Made by a program: the position numbers and the translations under genes
Notes under the pieces: generated by a model
Database searches by the model: none
Told to the model about the DNA's origin: nothing
The model's input: only the letters and a program-made list of their open reading frames with translations
Shown here: positions 51,589-59,266 of the stretch, piece by piece
Layout: every line of letters begins with the position of its first letter
How positions within the stretch are numbered: the stretch's first letter is position 1
NCBI RefSeq assembly: GCF_038051945.1
Contig: NZ_CP150302.1
Location: 310,001 to 374,000 of the forward strand
Source: Paenibacillus sp. FSL H3-0469
Lineage (GTDB): Bacteria; Bacillota; Bacilli; Paenibacillales; Paenibacillaceae
Length of the DNA stretch: 64,000 bases
Reading direction: 5' to 3'

Positions 51589-51620
51589 GGGATTTTAGCA
51601 CGGGAAGCAAAATGGAATGC

Positions 51621-51655
51621 AAAAAAGCATGGGGAAAGCCCCATGCTTTTTCTTT
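51621..51655. terminator. Bidirectional terminator
   Basis: GCATGGGG-AAAG-CCCCATGC with A and T tracts on both sides (51621-51655). Serves the oxidoreductase operon on plus and the binding-protein gene on minus. Confidence 0.93.
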
Positions 51656-51697
51656 TACCGCCGTCTTCACAGATCACTAATCTGCTTGTTGGTCTAA

Positions 51698-52690
51698 TTA
51701 TTTATCCGTCCCCAATAACAAATTCACAACCGTATCCAGTTGCTGCTCCAAAGAATAGGGGTCCTCCATGACAAATTCATCATGATAATGATCCCCGTAT
51801 AAAAATACTTTGCCATTCTTCACGGCAGGTACACTTTTCCATATATCACTTTCCATTGCTTGGTTTGTAATCTCAGCATCGCCATTATATACAAAGATAT
51901 AATCTCCTAAATATTCAGGCAGCACCTCAAGGGAGATCGATTCGAACCCCTCTTTCATATGTAAGGCACTTTCTGTTGGCGGCAGCTGCAGCATTTCGTA
52001 AATAGTGGAGGAACCGTAATTTCCGCCCGTTGCTGCTAACACATATACTGTTTTTTCGGCAAATTGAACGATGGATACGGTCTCCCCTTCTTTCATGACG
52101 TTAGATACCTTTGACCTTGCATCAATAACCTTCTGTTCGTATTCCGCAATCCAATCCTCTGCCTGCTGTTCTTTTCCGAATATCGAGGCTACTCTTCTGA
52201 ATTTATCAAGCGGACCAGCTGTTGACAGCTCTTCCCAGTATGGCAGAAAAACAGTGGTGCCGATCTTCTCATATGGGTCAACGTAATCTTCAATCGAACC
52301 GATAATGAGGTCTGGCTCCAGCATGGTCAATTTCTCCAGATTCATCGGGAATTCCCCCAGATCTTCGATTCTTTCGAGTGTTTCTTGGGGAATCTCCGCC
52401 TTGTCCATCCAGCCTTCGTCGAGCATGAACGTTCTTGCACCGACAGGGACAATGCCCAGTTTCAATAAATGACCCATATATTGGTCTGCCGCCACTTTTA
52501 CCGGCTCTGCGGGTACTTCAATGTCTCCTCTTGGTGTGGCTACGATCCTTGTCTTAGAACTTTCTAGCGAGGCAGCCGGAGTTGCCTGATTTACGTTATT
52601 GTTCCCGTTGGAGCAAGCACTGAGCAGGAGGGAGCCGCAGAGCAGGATAGCAGCCATGGCCACAGATCTGGTCGGTTTTGATGTAAACAT
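51698..52690 (-). CDS. Iron-siderophore ABC substrate-binding lipoprotein
   Basis: 330 residues if started at ATG 52690, preceded by AAAGGGGACATAC. Lipobox LLLSAC with Cys26 after a basic, hydrophobic signal peptide; then a FeuA/FhuD-type binding fold (RIVATPRGDIEVPAEPVKVAADQYMGHLLKLGIVPVGART, LEPDLIIGSIEDY). It would deliver a ferric siderophore to a FecCD-type permease, but no permease or ATPase gene is nearby, so it must share one encoded elsewhere. A Fur box lies 26 bases upstream of the ATG. Confidence 0.88.
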   Translation of the reverse strand: MFTSKPTRSVAMAAILLCGSLLLSACSNGNNNVNQATPAASLESSKTRIVATPRGDIEVPAEPVKVAADQYMGHLLKLGIVPVGARTFMLDEGWMDKAEIPQETLERIEDLGEFPMNLEKLTMLEPDLIIGSIEDYVDPYEKIGTTVFLPYWEELSTAGPLDKFRRVASIFGKEQQAEDWIAEYEQKVIDARSKVSNVMKEGETVSIVQFAEKTVYVLAATGGNYGSSTIYEMLQLPPTESALHMKEGFESISLEVLPEYLGDYIFVYNGDAEITNQAMESDIWKSVPAVKNGKVFLYGDHYHDEFVMEDPYSLEQQLDTVVNLLLGTDK

Positions 52691-53608
52691 ATGTATGTCC
52701 CCTTTATCTGTATTCTGATAATGATTATCATTATTAATATACAGATCCGCACGAGGTTCAGAAATAGAGGATATGGGGAAGTTTAATGGACTTTCAGCAA
52801 CTTTGTGCTGCCGCAGCTCCCTATTTCTATGATGAGCAGGGGCTACACCCTTTCGTTTTTTATAAATTCTGCTGAAATAGTATACGTCTTTATACCCTAT
52901 GCTTGCCGCAATCTCCCCGACAGAAGCATTAGTTGTCATTAGAAGCTCTGATGCAAGGTCAAGCCGGTAGCGGATTAAGTAATCTATCGGACTGATGCCG
53001 GTATGCTCCTTAAATAAGGATGACAGGTGATAAGCACTGAAATTGAACACTTCCGCAAGTGAATCTAAGGTAATAGGCTCCGCATAATTCTCACGGATAT
53101 AAGTGATTATCTGCACTGCAATCGAAGTTATTTTGACCTCGGTCTCATGCTCTTGCAGGCGGAGTTCCTGTAACGTCAGATGAACGAACTGGTAAAAAAG
53201 TGCTTTTACCTGAAGACGCTCTTCCGGCTGATCCCATTTCTGATGCATCTGCTGAATTTTGTTATACAGTGAAAGAGGAGCCTCAGGCCTAAAACAATAC
53301 AGCTCTTGAAAAGGATTCGCTTCATGAAGCAAGGATTTGTAATAAATAATATAGTAAATAAATTTGCCGTTTACGGGAACGATGCTTAGGGTTGCCCCTT
53401 CGCCGCAATGCAAAAGTTGAAATCCTGTACAAGCAAACTCAGCCTGGTCTGCCTGAACTTGTGCGCTTCCTTGTACCGATAGCAAAAATAGATTGGCAGG
53501 TATTATAAATGGAGGAAGAACTTCGCCTTGCGCTAACTCCTTCTGCCGGATATTTAGCAGCGTAATTGCAGCCTGATCCCAAAGTAATAATTGATTGCTG
53601 ATGTGCAT
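51698..53608 (-). CDS. AraC regulator continuous in frame with siderophore-binding lipoprotein
   Basis: One open frame of 636 codons. Codons 1-290 encode an AraC-type regulator: a cupin-like N-terminus and tandem HTHs (ITLDSLAEVFNFSAYHLSSLFKEHTGISPIDYLIRYRLDLASELL and NASVGEIAASIGYKDVYYFSRIYKKRKGVAP). Codons 307-636 encode a complete lipoprotein with its own signal peptide. The join (ADLYINNDNHYQNTDKGDIHM) translates a Fur box and a ribosome site. B. subtilis Btr fuses AraC to a FeuA-like domain, but without a signal peptide. Most likely these are two genes whose spacer lacks an in-frame stop; a membrane-tethered fusion is the alternative. Confidence 0.7.
   Translation of the reverse strand: MHISNQLLLWDQAAITLLNIRQKELAQGEVLPPFIIPANLFLLSVQGSAQVQADQAEFACTGFQLLHCGEGATLSIVPVNGKFIYYIIYYKSLLHEANPFQELYCFRPEAPLSLYNKIQQMHQKWDQPEERLQVKALFYQFVHLTLQELRLQEHETEVKITSIAVQIITYIRENYAEPITLDSLAEVFNFSAYHLSSLFKEHTGISPIDYLIRYRLDLASELLMTTNASVGEIAASIGYKDVYYFSRIYKKRKGVAPAHHRNRELRQHKVAESPLNFPISSISEPRADLYINNDNHYQNTDKGDIHMFTSKPTRSVAMAAILLCGSLLLSACSNGNNNVNQATPAASLESSKTRIVATPRGDIEVPAEPVKVAADQYMGHLLKLGIVPVGARTFMLDEGWMDKAEIPQETLERIEDLGEFPMNLEKLTMLEPDLIIGSIEDYVDPYEKIGTTVFLPYWEELSTAGPLDKFRRVASIFGKEQQAEDWIAEYEQKVIDARSKVSNVMKEGETVSIVQFAEKTVYVLAATGGNYGSSTIYEMLQLPPTESALHMKEGFESISLEVLPEYLGDYIFVYNGDAEITNQAMESDIWKSVPAVKNGKVFLYGDHYHDEFVMEDPYSLEQQLDTVVNLLLGTDK
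52716..52730 (-). promoter_or_regulatory. Fur box between AraC and lipoprotein parts
   Basis: TGATAAT-G-ATTATCA is a perfect 7-1-7 palindrome identical to the classical Bacillus Fur half-sites. It lies inside the open frame and just upstream of the lipoprotein ribosome site. Confidence 0.85.
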
Positions 53609-53652
53609 GATGCGTTATTCCCCTCTATTATCTGTCTACAACTCATTTTAAA

Positions 53653-53667
53653 TGATAACTATTATCA
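53653..53667 (-). promoter_or_regulatory. Fur box upstream of AraC gene
   Basis: TGATAAC-T-ATTATCA, one base from the perfect 7-1-7 Fur site, 45 bases upstream of the AraC start. The regulator should thus be iron-repressed as well. Confidence 0.75.
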
Positions 53668-53804
53668 ATGACAGTCTGATTAATACATGCGTAATTGAAA
53701 GTCACATCACTCCATATCCTCCTCACATCGCTGCATTCCAGATCTGTGTAATGAAGCTTAGAATAAATACCAGATAGTGGATGTAACGAACAAGGGGGAT
53801 CGCG

Positions 53805-54356
53805 ATGGTTGAGCAGTTAAAAGTTGTAATTGGCAGCGGTGGAAGCCGGCATAACCAGGGATGGCTGCATACGGAGGAGAGGGAGCTTAATCTTTTGCAA
53901 GAAGAACAGTGGGCCGTCAGGTTCAAGAAGAGCTCCATACAAGCCATCCTTGCGGAGCATGTCTGGGAGCATCTGACGTATGAGGAGGGGATACGGGCGG
54001 CAAGTATCTGCTATCCTTATCTGGCACCTGGCGGGTATATCCGCTGTGCTGTGCCGGACGGGTATTTTCCAGATGAAGCTTATCAGATGATTGTGCAGGT
54101 CGGGGGACCGGGTCCCCTGGATCATCCGGCTGCATCCCACCGTATTGTACATACTTACACTACACTTCGCAGCATGTTCATAGCCGCCGGATATGAGGTA
54201 AGACTGCTGGAATATTGCGATGAATCCGGGCAGTTTCATTATCACCACTGGGATGAGGGTGGAGGATTTATCTACCGTTCCAGGCGCTTTGACCACCGTA
54301 ACACAGAGGGAAGGTTAGGTTTTGTCTCGCTGATTGTGGATGCCGTTAAGCGATAA
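53805..54356 (+). CDS. Class I SAM-dependent methyltransferase-like protein
   Basis: 183 residues. LKVVIGSGGSRHNQGWLHTEERELNLL occupies the SAM-binding start, and SIQAILAEHVWEHLTYEEGIRAASICYPYLAPGGYIRCAVPDGYFPDE is the post-I/motif II region of COG4627-type methyltransferases. The glycine-rich loop is short compared with typical enzymes. Substrate unknown. A stand-alone gene closed by a hairpin. Confidence 0.8.
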   Translation: MVEQLKVVIGSGGSRHNQGWLHTEERELNLLQEEQWAVRFKKSSIQAILAEHVWEHLTYEEGIRAASICYPYLAPGGYIRCAVPDGYFPDEAYQMIVQVGGPGPLDHPAASHRIVHTYTTLRSMFIAAGYEVRLLEYCDESGQFHYHHWDEGGGFIYRSRRFDHRNTEGRLGFVSLIVDAVKR

Positions 54357-54379
54357 CACATAACATCTCCTCCTGACAA

Positions 54380-54432
54380 AAAGGCTGATCCCCGCAGCAC
54401 AATTCGCTACGTTAAGATCAGCCTGTTCTTCA
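54380..54432. terminator. Hairpin between methyltransferase and DUF1657 genes
   Basis: AGGCTGATC (54382-54390) pairs with GATCAGCCT (54416-54424), with A residues on the left and T residues on the right, so it can act in both directions. Confidence 0.75.
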
Positions 54433-54447
54433 TTCTATCCGTCCGGG

Positions 54448-54654
54448 CTAGAAGCCCCGGTACTGCGGTTCTTCCTTTTCCAGCTCGGTTACGCGTCCTT
54501 CCACCTGCTGGACAATCTGCTGAGTCTGCTCGGCCGCTTGGGTGAACAGAGTCTTGGCTTCCTCATTCTGTGTCTCCATGGCGAATTGCTCCAGACTGGC
54601 CTGGGCGCTCTTCAGCGAAGCTACGCAGGTCTTGACTTGTGAGGCGACAGTCAT
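54448..54654 (-). CDS. DUF1657 small protein
   Basis: 68 residues: TVASQVKTCVASLKSAQASLEQFAMETQNEEAKTLFTQAAEQTQQIVQQVEGRVTELEKEEPQYRGF, a complete DUF1657 helical protein. In Bacillus and relatives DUF1657 genes accompany spoVA-type operons in spores and DUF421 genes. Here a DUF421 gene lies divergently next to it. A possible forespore-type promoter lies upstream (54705-54734). Its RBS is GGAGGAGGG. Confidence 0.92.
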   Translation of the reverse strand: MTVASQVKTCVASLKSAQASLEQFAMETQNEEAKTLFTQAAEQTQQIVQQVEGRVTELEKEEPQYRGF

Positions 54655-54704
54655 CAGGCTTTCCCTCCTCCATATTATAGAAATGGATCATCATCCACGG
54701 ATTC

Positions 54705-54734
54705 TAGTATCTGCATTCCCGCAGCTCATATTCT
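54705..54734 (-). promoter_or_regulatory. Candidate sigma-G/sigma-F promoter of DUF1657 gene
   Basis: On the minus strand AGAATA, a 17-base spacer and GATACTA resemble the forespore consensus (TGAATA, 17-18, CATACTA). It lies 50 bases upstream of the DUF1657 start. Confidence 0.4.
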
Positions 54735-54874
54735 GGAAAAATACTCCAGACTCATGAGACATATAACCAACCCGCACAAATCTTATGGTTAATTCCCCCC
54801 TGGTTTGACAAATACTGAAGCAGAATGCCTGAGCACACAGAGCATGAAATATCACAACACAGGGGGTTATTCGA

Positions 54875-55735
54875 ATGCCTGAAGCGCTGGAGGTTGTCCT
54901 GCGGACCTTGTTTGCAGTGGTCGTAATGTTTTTTCTAACCAAGATACTCGGTAAACGGCAGGTTTCGCAGCTGTCTTTTTTTGAATATATTACGGGAATT
55001 ACGGTGGGGAGCTTGGCGGCTTATATCTCGCTGGACACGGATAAGACTTGGCATCTGGGCCTGATTGCCTTAGGCGTGTGGGTTGCCTGCTCGCTGGGAA
55101 TCGAATATCTGCAGATTAAGAGCAAGAAGGCCCGGGATTTCATTGACTTCAAATCGACGGTGCTGATTAAGGACGGCAAGATTCTGGAGAATAATATGAA
55201 AAAAGAGCGTCTGAGCGTCGATGAGCTGCTGGAGGAATTGCGCAAAAAGGATGTCTTCAAGGTGGCCGATGTGGAATTTGCGATTATGGAGTCGGATGGT
55301 GCGATTAACGTGCTTTTGACCAAGGAGAATCAGCCCTTCACCCCCAAGGATCTGGGAATAAAGGTCGCCCCGGAGAAGGAGACGCTCGCTGTGATTATGG
55401 ATGGTGAGATTCTGGACGAGCCTCTGGATACGCTGAATCTGTCCCGGAAGTGGCTGCAGACCGAGCTGGAAAAGCTGAATCTGACCGTGAAGGATGTCTT
55501 CCTCGGCCAGGTGGACTCTTACGGTGAGCTTACCGTGGATCTCTATGCCGACAATGTGAAGGTGCCGCAGCCGCAGGATAAACCGCAGCTCTATGCGCTG
55601 CTGAAGAAATGCGAAGCCGATCTGGAGCTGTTCGGCCTGTCTACGAAGAATAAGGCGGCGAAGCAGATGTACGGAAATTGTTCAGAGCAATTGCAGGAGC
55701 TGCTGCAGAAGCTGAAGCCTTTTATCCAGAACTAA
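54875..55735 (+). CDS. DUF421 (YetF/YdfR-like) membrane protein with DUF1657-like tail
   Basis: 286 residues. Three N-terminal TM helices (VVLRTLFAVVVMFFLTKILGKRQVSQLSFFEYITGITVGSLAAYIS, then LGLIALGVWVACSLGIEYL) are followed by the cytoplasmic DUF421 beta domain (DFKSTVLIKDGKILENNMKKERLSVDELLEELRKKDV). The last 55 residues (LYALLKKCEADLELFGLSTKNKAAKQMYGNCSEQLQELLQKLKPFI) resemble the neighbouring DUF1657 protein, so the two may share a partner or originate from one module. Likely linked to spore membranes by family context. Confidence 0.9.
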   Translation: MPEALEVVLRTLFAVVVMFFLTKILGKRQVSQLSFFEYITGITVGSLAAYISLDTDKTWHLGLIALGVWVACSLGIEYLQIKSKKARDFIDFKSTVLIKDGKILENNMKKERLSVDELLEELRKKDVFKVADVEFAIMESDGAINVLLTKENQPFTPKDLGIKVAPEKETLAVIMDGEILDEPLDTLNLSRKWLQTELEKLNLTVKDVFLGQVDSYGELTVDLYADNVKVPQPQDKPQLYALLKKCEADLELFGLSTKNKAAKQMYGNCSEQLQELLQKLKPFIQN

Positions 55736-55846
55736 CAGCCATTGTCCTAAGAGGCATCGGGAAGATTTTCCATTCGGGCGCTGTAGAGGTATACTATAAT
55801 CGATTTCATAGGATCTACTTCTACTACAAGGAGGATGCTGCCGATT

Positions 55847-56824
55847 ATGGACTATGTGAAGCTGGGAACGACCGGACTGGATGTATCACGGATCTGCCTG
55901 GGGTGTATGAGCTATGGGGTGCCGGAGCGCGGGAGTCATCCCTGGTCGCTGAATGAGCAGGAGAGCCGGCCGTTTATCCGCAAAGCGCTGGAGCTGGGGG
56001 TTAATTTCTTCGACACGGCTAATATCTATTCGGATGGGACCAGTGAAGAGATTGTCGGACGGGCCCTCAAGGAGTTCGCCTCCCGTGACGAGATTGTGCT
56101 GGCTACCAAGGTGCATGGCCGCATGCGTTCCGGCCCCAATGGCGGAGGACTGTCGCGCAAAGCCATCCTGAGCGAAATTGATCACAGCCTGAAGCGGCTG
56201 GGCACAGATTATGTGGACCTGTATCAGATTCACCGCTGGGACCCGTCCACGCCGGTTGAGGAGACGATGGAAGCCCTGCATGATGTGGTAAAAGCGGGCA
56301 AAGCCCGCTACATCGGCGCTTCCTCCATGCCTGCATGGCAATTCCTTAAGGCACTGCATACCGCAGAGCGTCATGGATGGACCCGGTTCGTGTCGATGCA
56401 GAACTATGTGAACCTGCTGTACCGGGAGGAGGAGCGGGAGATGCTGCCGCTGTGTGAAGCGGAAGGGATCGGTGTCATTCCGTGGAGTCCGCTGGCCCGC
56501 GGCCGCCTGACCCGGGACTGGCAGGAGACGAGCACCCGCTCGGAGAGTGATCAGTTCGGCAAGCTGCTGTATTCACAGACGGAGGAAGCGGACCGGCTGG
56601 TGGCCCTGCGGCTGAAGGAGATTGCGGAGCAGCGGGGAATTCCCCGCGCACAGGTGGCACTGGCCTGGGTGCTACAGAAGAAGCCTGTTGCAGCGCCGAT
56701 TGTCGGAGCAACCCGGATGAGCCATCTGGAGGATGCCGCCGCAGCGGTATCGGTTATCCTCACCGATGAGGAAATCCGCCGGCTTGAGGAGCCGTATGTG
56801 CCTCATCCGGTGATGGGCTTTTAG
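55847..56824 (+). CDS. Aldo/keto reductase
   Basis: 325 residues, NADPH-dependent carbonyl reductase of the AKR fold. Catalytic tetrad visible: Asp in FFDTANIYSDG, the Tyr of that segment, Lys in ATKVHG and His in LYQIHRWD. The cofactor-binding end includes GVIPWSPLARGRLTRDW and GATRMSHLEDA. The ATG at 55847 is more likely than 55835, which abuts AAGGAGG. TATAAT at 55795-55800 may be its -10 box. Confidence 0.92.
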   Translation: MDYVKLGTTGLDVSRICLGCMSYGVPERGSHPWSLNEQESRPFIRKALELGVNFFDTANIYSDGTSEEIVGRALKEFASRDEIVLATKVHGRMRSGPNGGGLSRKAILSEIDHSLKRLGTDYVDLYQIHRWDPSTPVEETMEALHDVVKAGKARYIGASSMPAWQFLKALHTAERHGWTRFVSMQNYVNLLYREEEREMLPLCEAEGIGVIPWSPLARGRLTRDWQETSTRSESDQFGKLLYSQTEEADRLVALRLKEIAEQRGIPRAQVALAWVLQKKPVAAPIVGATRMSHLEDAAAAVSVILTDEEIRRLEEPYVPHPVMGF

Positions 56825-56863
56825 CACAGGTATTATATGATAATTTGAGTTGTTGAGTTGAAC

Positions 56864-56890
56864 AGGAGCCGGATGACGGCTCCTTATTTG
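56864..56890 (+). terminator. Terminator after aldo/keto reductase
   Basis: AGGAGCCG-GATGA-CGGCTCCT followed by TTATTTG. Confidence 0.75.
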
Positions 56891-56940
56891 TGCGTTCTAT
56901 ATAAGGTGAACTAAAAAAAATAACAAAAAAGTAAAAGAAG

Positions 56941-57072
56941 CGGAGGGGAAATTTGGAACTGGAAGAGCGGCAGCGTCCGCCTTTGTCAACCGATTTCAAC
57001 CGCGAAGAGCGGATAAAATCAAAGAAATTGGGTGACAACAGCGGCTGGAAGTCCAAATGTTCACCGCAGTGA
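56941..57072. repeat. Structured intergenic element with nested inverted repeats
   Basis: ATTTGGA (56951-56957) pairs with TCCAAAT (57052-57058) and encloses two hairpins: GCGG/CCGC (56967-56980), and an extended one made of GTCAACC/GGGTGAC, GATTTC/GAAATT and CCGC/GCGG (56985-57036). TCAC-CGCA-GTGA follows (57061-57072). I have an impression of similar sequences between genes in other Paenibacillus genomes, which needs a search. Structured RNA or mobile repeat are both possible. Confidence 0.5.
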
Positions 57073-57196
57073 CGACCATGCTTCAGGTTCAAAGCCTCAG
57101 TGAGTCTTATATAGCTATTATATAATGTAGACGCTTTCTGGTATGATTAGCTTATATGTACATACCTTTTTTTGGAATAGGATGGTGTTATTATTC

Positions 57197-58174
57197 ATGA
57201 ATCTTCAAGAAGCAACCGCTCTAATTGGATCGATCCGAAGTAATCTGGCGCAAGTTATTGTCGGCAAAGAGGGCGGCGTGAACCTGCTGCTGACCGCCTT
57301 GCTGGCGAATGGTCATGTGCTGCTGGAGGATGTTCCCGGCACCGGAAAGACGCTGCTCGCCAAAACACTGGCCCGTTCCCTGGACTGCACGTTCAAGCGG
57401 ATTCAGTTCACGCCCGACCTGCTGCCGTCCGACTTAAGCGGCATCAATTACTATAATCAGAAGACCGGCGAATTTCAATTCCGCCCCGGGCCGGTATTTG
57501 CCAGCATTCTGCTTGCGGATGAGATTAACCGGGCCACGCCGCGCACCCAGTCCAGCCTGCTGGAGTGTATGGAGGAGCGGCAGATTACGATAGACGGAGT
57601 GACGCATGAGCTGGAGCGGCCGTTCCTGGTTATTGCTACGCAGAATCCGGTGGACAGCCAAGGGACCTTTCCGCTGCCTGAAGCGCAGCTGGACCGGTTC
57701 CTGATGCGGATTACCAGCGGGTATCCGACATTTGAGGAAGGGATACATATCCTCCGGAGATTCCGCCAAAATAACCCGCTGGAGGATACCGTTGCGGTGG
57801 CCACGGCCCGGCAGATTCAGGATATTCAACGCCTGGCTGCGGAGGTTGCCGTCAGTGACGAGCTGCTCGCTTATATGATGCGCGTGGTTGAGGCCACCCG
57901 TACCTCCCCGGCGGTCCGGCTGGGGGCAAGCCCCCGGGCTGCCTTCGCCCTGCTGCGCGCCTCGCAGGGGTATGCACTGATCCAGGGCAGAAGCTACTGT
58001 ATCCCGGATGATATCAAAGAGGTTGCGGTTCCAGTGCTGGCACACCGGCTGATTCTCCAGCGCGGTCCCGGAGTCCGCGAAGGCCAGTCGGCAGAGGTCG
58101 TGCTTCAGGTGCTGCGTGAGATTGAGGTGCCGGCTGAGCCTGCGGTCCTGTCCAGGGGCGGAAGGGTGGAGTGA
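57197..58174 (+). CDS. MoxR-family AAA+ ATPase
   Basis: About 325 residues. Walker A PGTGKT near 47-52, Walker B ILLADEINRA near 104-112, sensor 1 in VIATQNPVD and the arginine/sensor 2 region GASPRAAFALLRAS. MoxR ATPases act as chaperones with DUF58 proteins, and here the DUF58 gene follows 3 bases after the stop. ATG 57197 agrees with the family start; the frame extends to 57143 but without a good ribosome site. Confidence 0.93.
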   Translation: MNLQEATALIGSIRSNLAQVIVGKEGGVNLLLTALLANGHVLLEDVPGTGKTLLAKTLARSLDCTFKRIQFTPDLLPSDLSGINYYNQKTGEFQFRPGPVFASILLADEINRATPRTQSSLLECMEERQITIDGVTHELERPFLVIATQNPVDSQGTFPLPEAQLDRFLMRITSGYPTFEEGIHILRRFRQNNPLEDTVAVATARQIQDIQRLAAEVAVSDELLAYMMRVVEATRTSPAVRLGASPRAAFALLRASQGYALIQGRSYCIPDDIKEVAVPVLAHRLILQRGPGVREGQSAEVVLQVLREIEVPAEPAVLSRGGRVE

Positions 58175-58177
58175 TCC

Positions 58178-59266
58178 ATGTCGCTGCCGTGGTTCATTGC
58201 AAGCACGTTCATCCTGCTGGTCCTGATCTCGCTGGTCTATGACCGGAATGCACTGAAGAAGGTCACCTATACCCGTTACTTCTCTGCCAAAGCGGTGTAC
58301 GCCGGTGAACAGGTAGAGATGGTTGAGGAGATTATGAACAAGAAGCTGCTGCCGCTGCCTTGGCTGCGGCTGGAATCGAGCATAGCCAAGGGGCTGGAAT
58401 TCGATAACCAGGAGAATCTAGGCATCAGCAGCGGTGAGATTTCACAGAATCATGTCAGCCTGTTCTTCCTGAGGTCTTACCGTCATATCAAACGGCGCCA
58501 TAATATCACTTGCAGGGAGCGGGGGCTGTTCGTCCTGGAGACGGCAACCATGACTACCGGCGATCTGTTCGGACTGAGCCGCAGCGCCAAGACCTTCCCG
58601 CTTCATCTGGAGCTGCTGGTCTATCCCGGGCTGCTGCGTTTTCATGACCTTCCGTTGCCTGTTCACAGCTGGCTTGGCGAGCTGCCGGTCAAGCGCTGGA
58701 TTGTCGAAGATCCGTTCCTGACCGCCGGTACAAGAGAATACAGCGCCGGGGATTCCCTGGCGAGCATTAACTGGAAAGCAACAGCCCGGACGGGAATGAT
58801 GCAGGTGCATCAAAAGGATTACACCGCCGATTCCCGGCTGGTCATCTGCCTGAACGTGGAGACCAGTGAGTCCATGTGGAGAAATGTTACCGATGTGCAG
58901 CGCATAGAGCTGGGTATCCGCTATGCGGCGACTGTAGCCGAGTATGCGATCAGCCACGGTATTGAGGTCCGGCTGCTCAGCAATGGAAGACTGGACGGCA
59001 GCGGGGCGAGAGATTCGGTGGACACCTGGTCCATAGCCCATACAGAGGAGTTCCTTGGCCTGCTGGCCAGACTGAATCTGGACCGGACCGTGCCTATGAG
59101 CAGGCTGATGGAGATTGAAGCGGATAAGGGTGAGGGAGATATGGATTATCTGATCATTACCTGCCACCGGGGGGCAGAGCTGCAGCTGGCTGCCTCAGGG
59201 TTAAGCTTCCTCGGGAACGGTGTAGAATGGCTGGATATTCCGGCAGAAGGGGGCGGTGAGCTATGA
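58178..59266 (+). CDS. DUF58 membrane-anchored protein
   Basis: 362 residues. An N-terminal TM helix (LPWFIASTFILLVLISLVYDRNALK) is followed by the DUF58 domain with TREYSAGDSLASINWKATARTGMMQVHQKDYTADSRLVICLNVETSE, a von Willebrand-A-like fold. Partner of the MoxR ATPase upstream; the stop overlaps the start of the next gene by 4 bases. The family is linked to stress resistance or surface assembly in a few species, without a defined biochemical role. Confidence 0.9.
   Translation: MSLPWFIASTFILLVLISLVYDRNALKKVTYTRYFSAKAVYAGEQVEMVEEIMNKKLLPLPWLRLESSIAKGLEFDNQENLGISSGEISQNHVSLFFLRSYRHIKRRHNITCRERGLFVLETATMTTGDLFGLSRSAKTFPLHLELLVYPGLLRFHDLPLPVHSWLGELPVKRWIVEDPFLTAGTREYSAGDSLASINWKATARTGMMQVHQKDYTADSRLVICLNVETSESMWRNVTDVQRIELGIRYAATVAEYAISHGIEVRLLSNGRLDGSGARDSVDTWSIAHTEEFLGLLARLNLDRTVPMSRLMEIEADKGEGDMDYLIITCHRGAELQLAASGLSFLGNGVEWLDIPAEGGGEL

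Larger units (their letters stand above)
56825..57196. other. Gene-free region with terminator and structured element
   Basis: 372 bases with no gene. AGGAGCCG/CGGCTCCT (56864-56884) is a terminator for the reductase. The stretch 56941-57072 is full of nested inverted repeats (see separate entry). TATAAT at 57121-57126 may start the MoxR operon. Confidence 0.6.
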
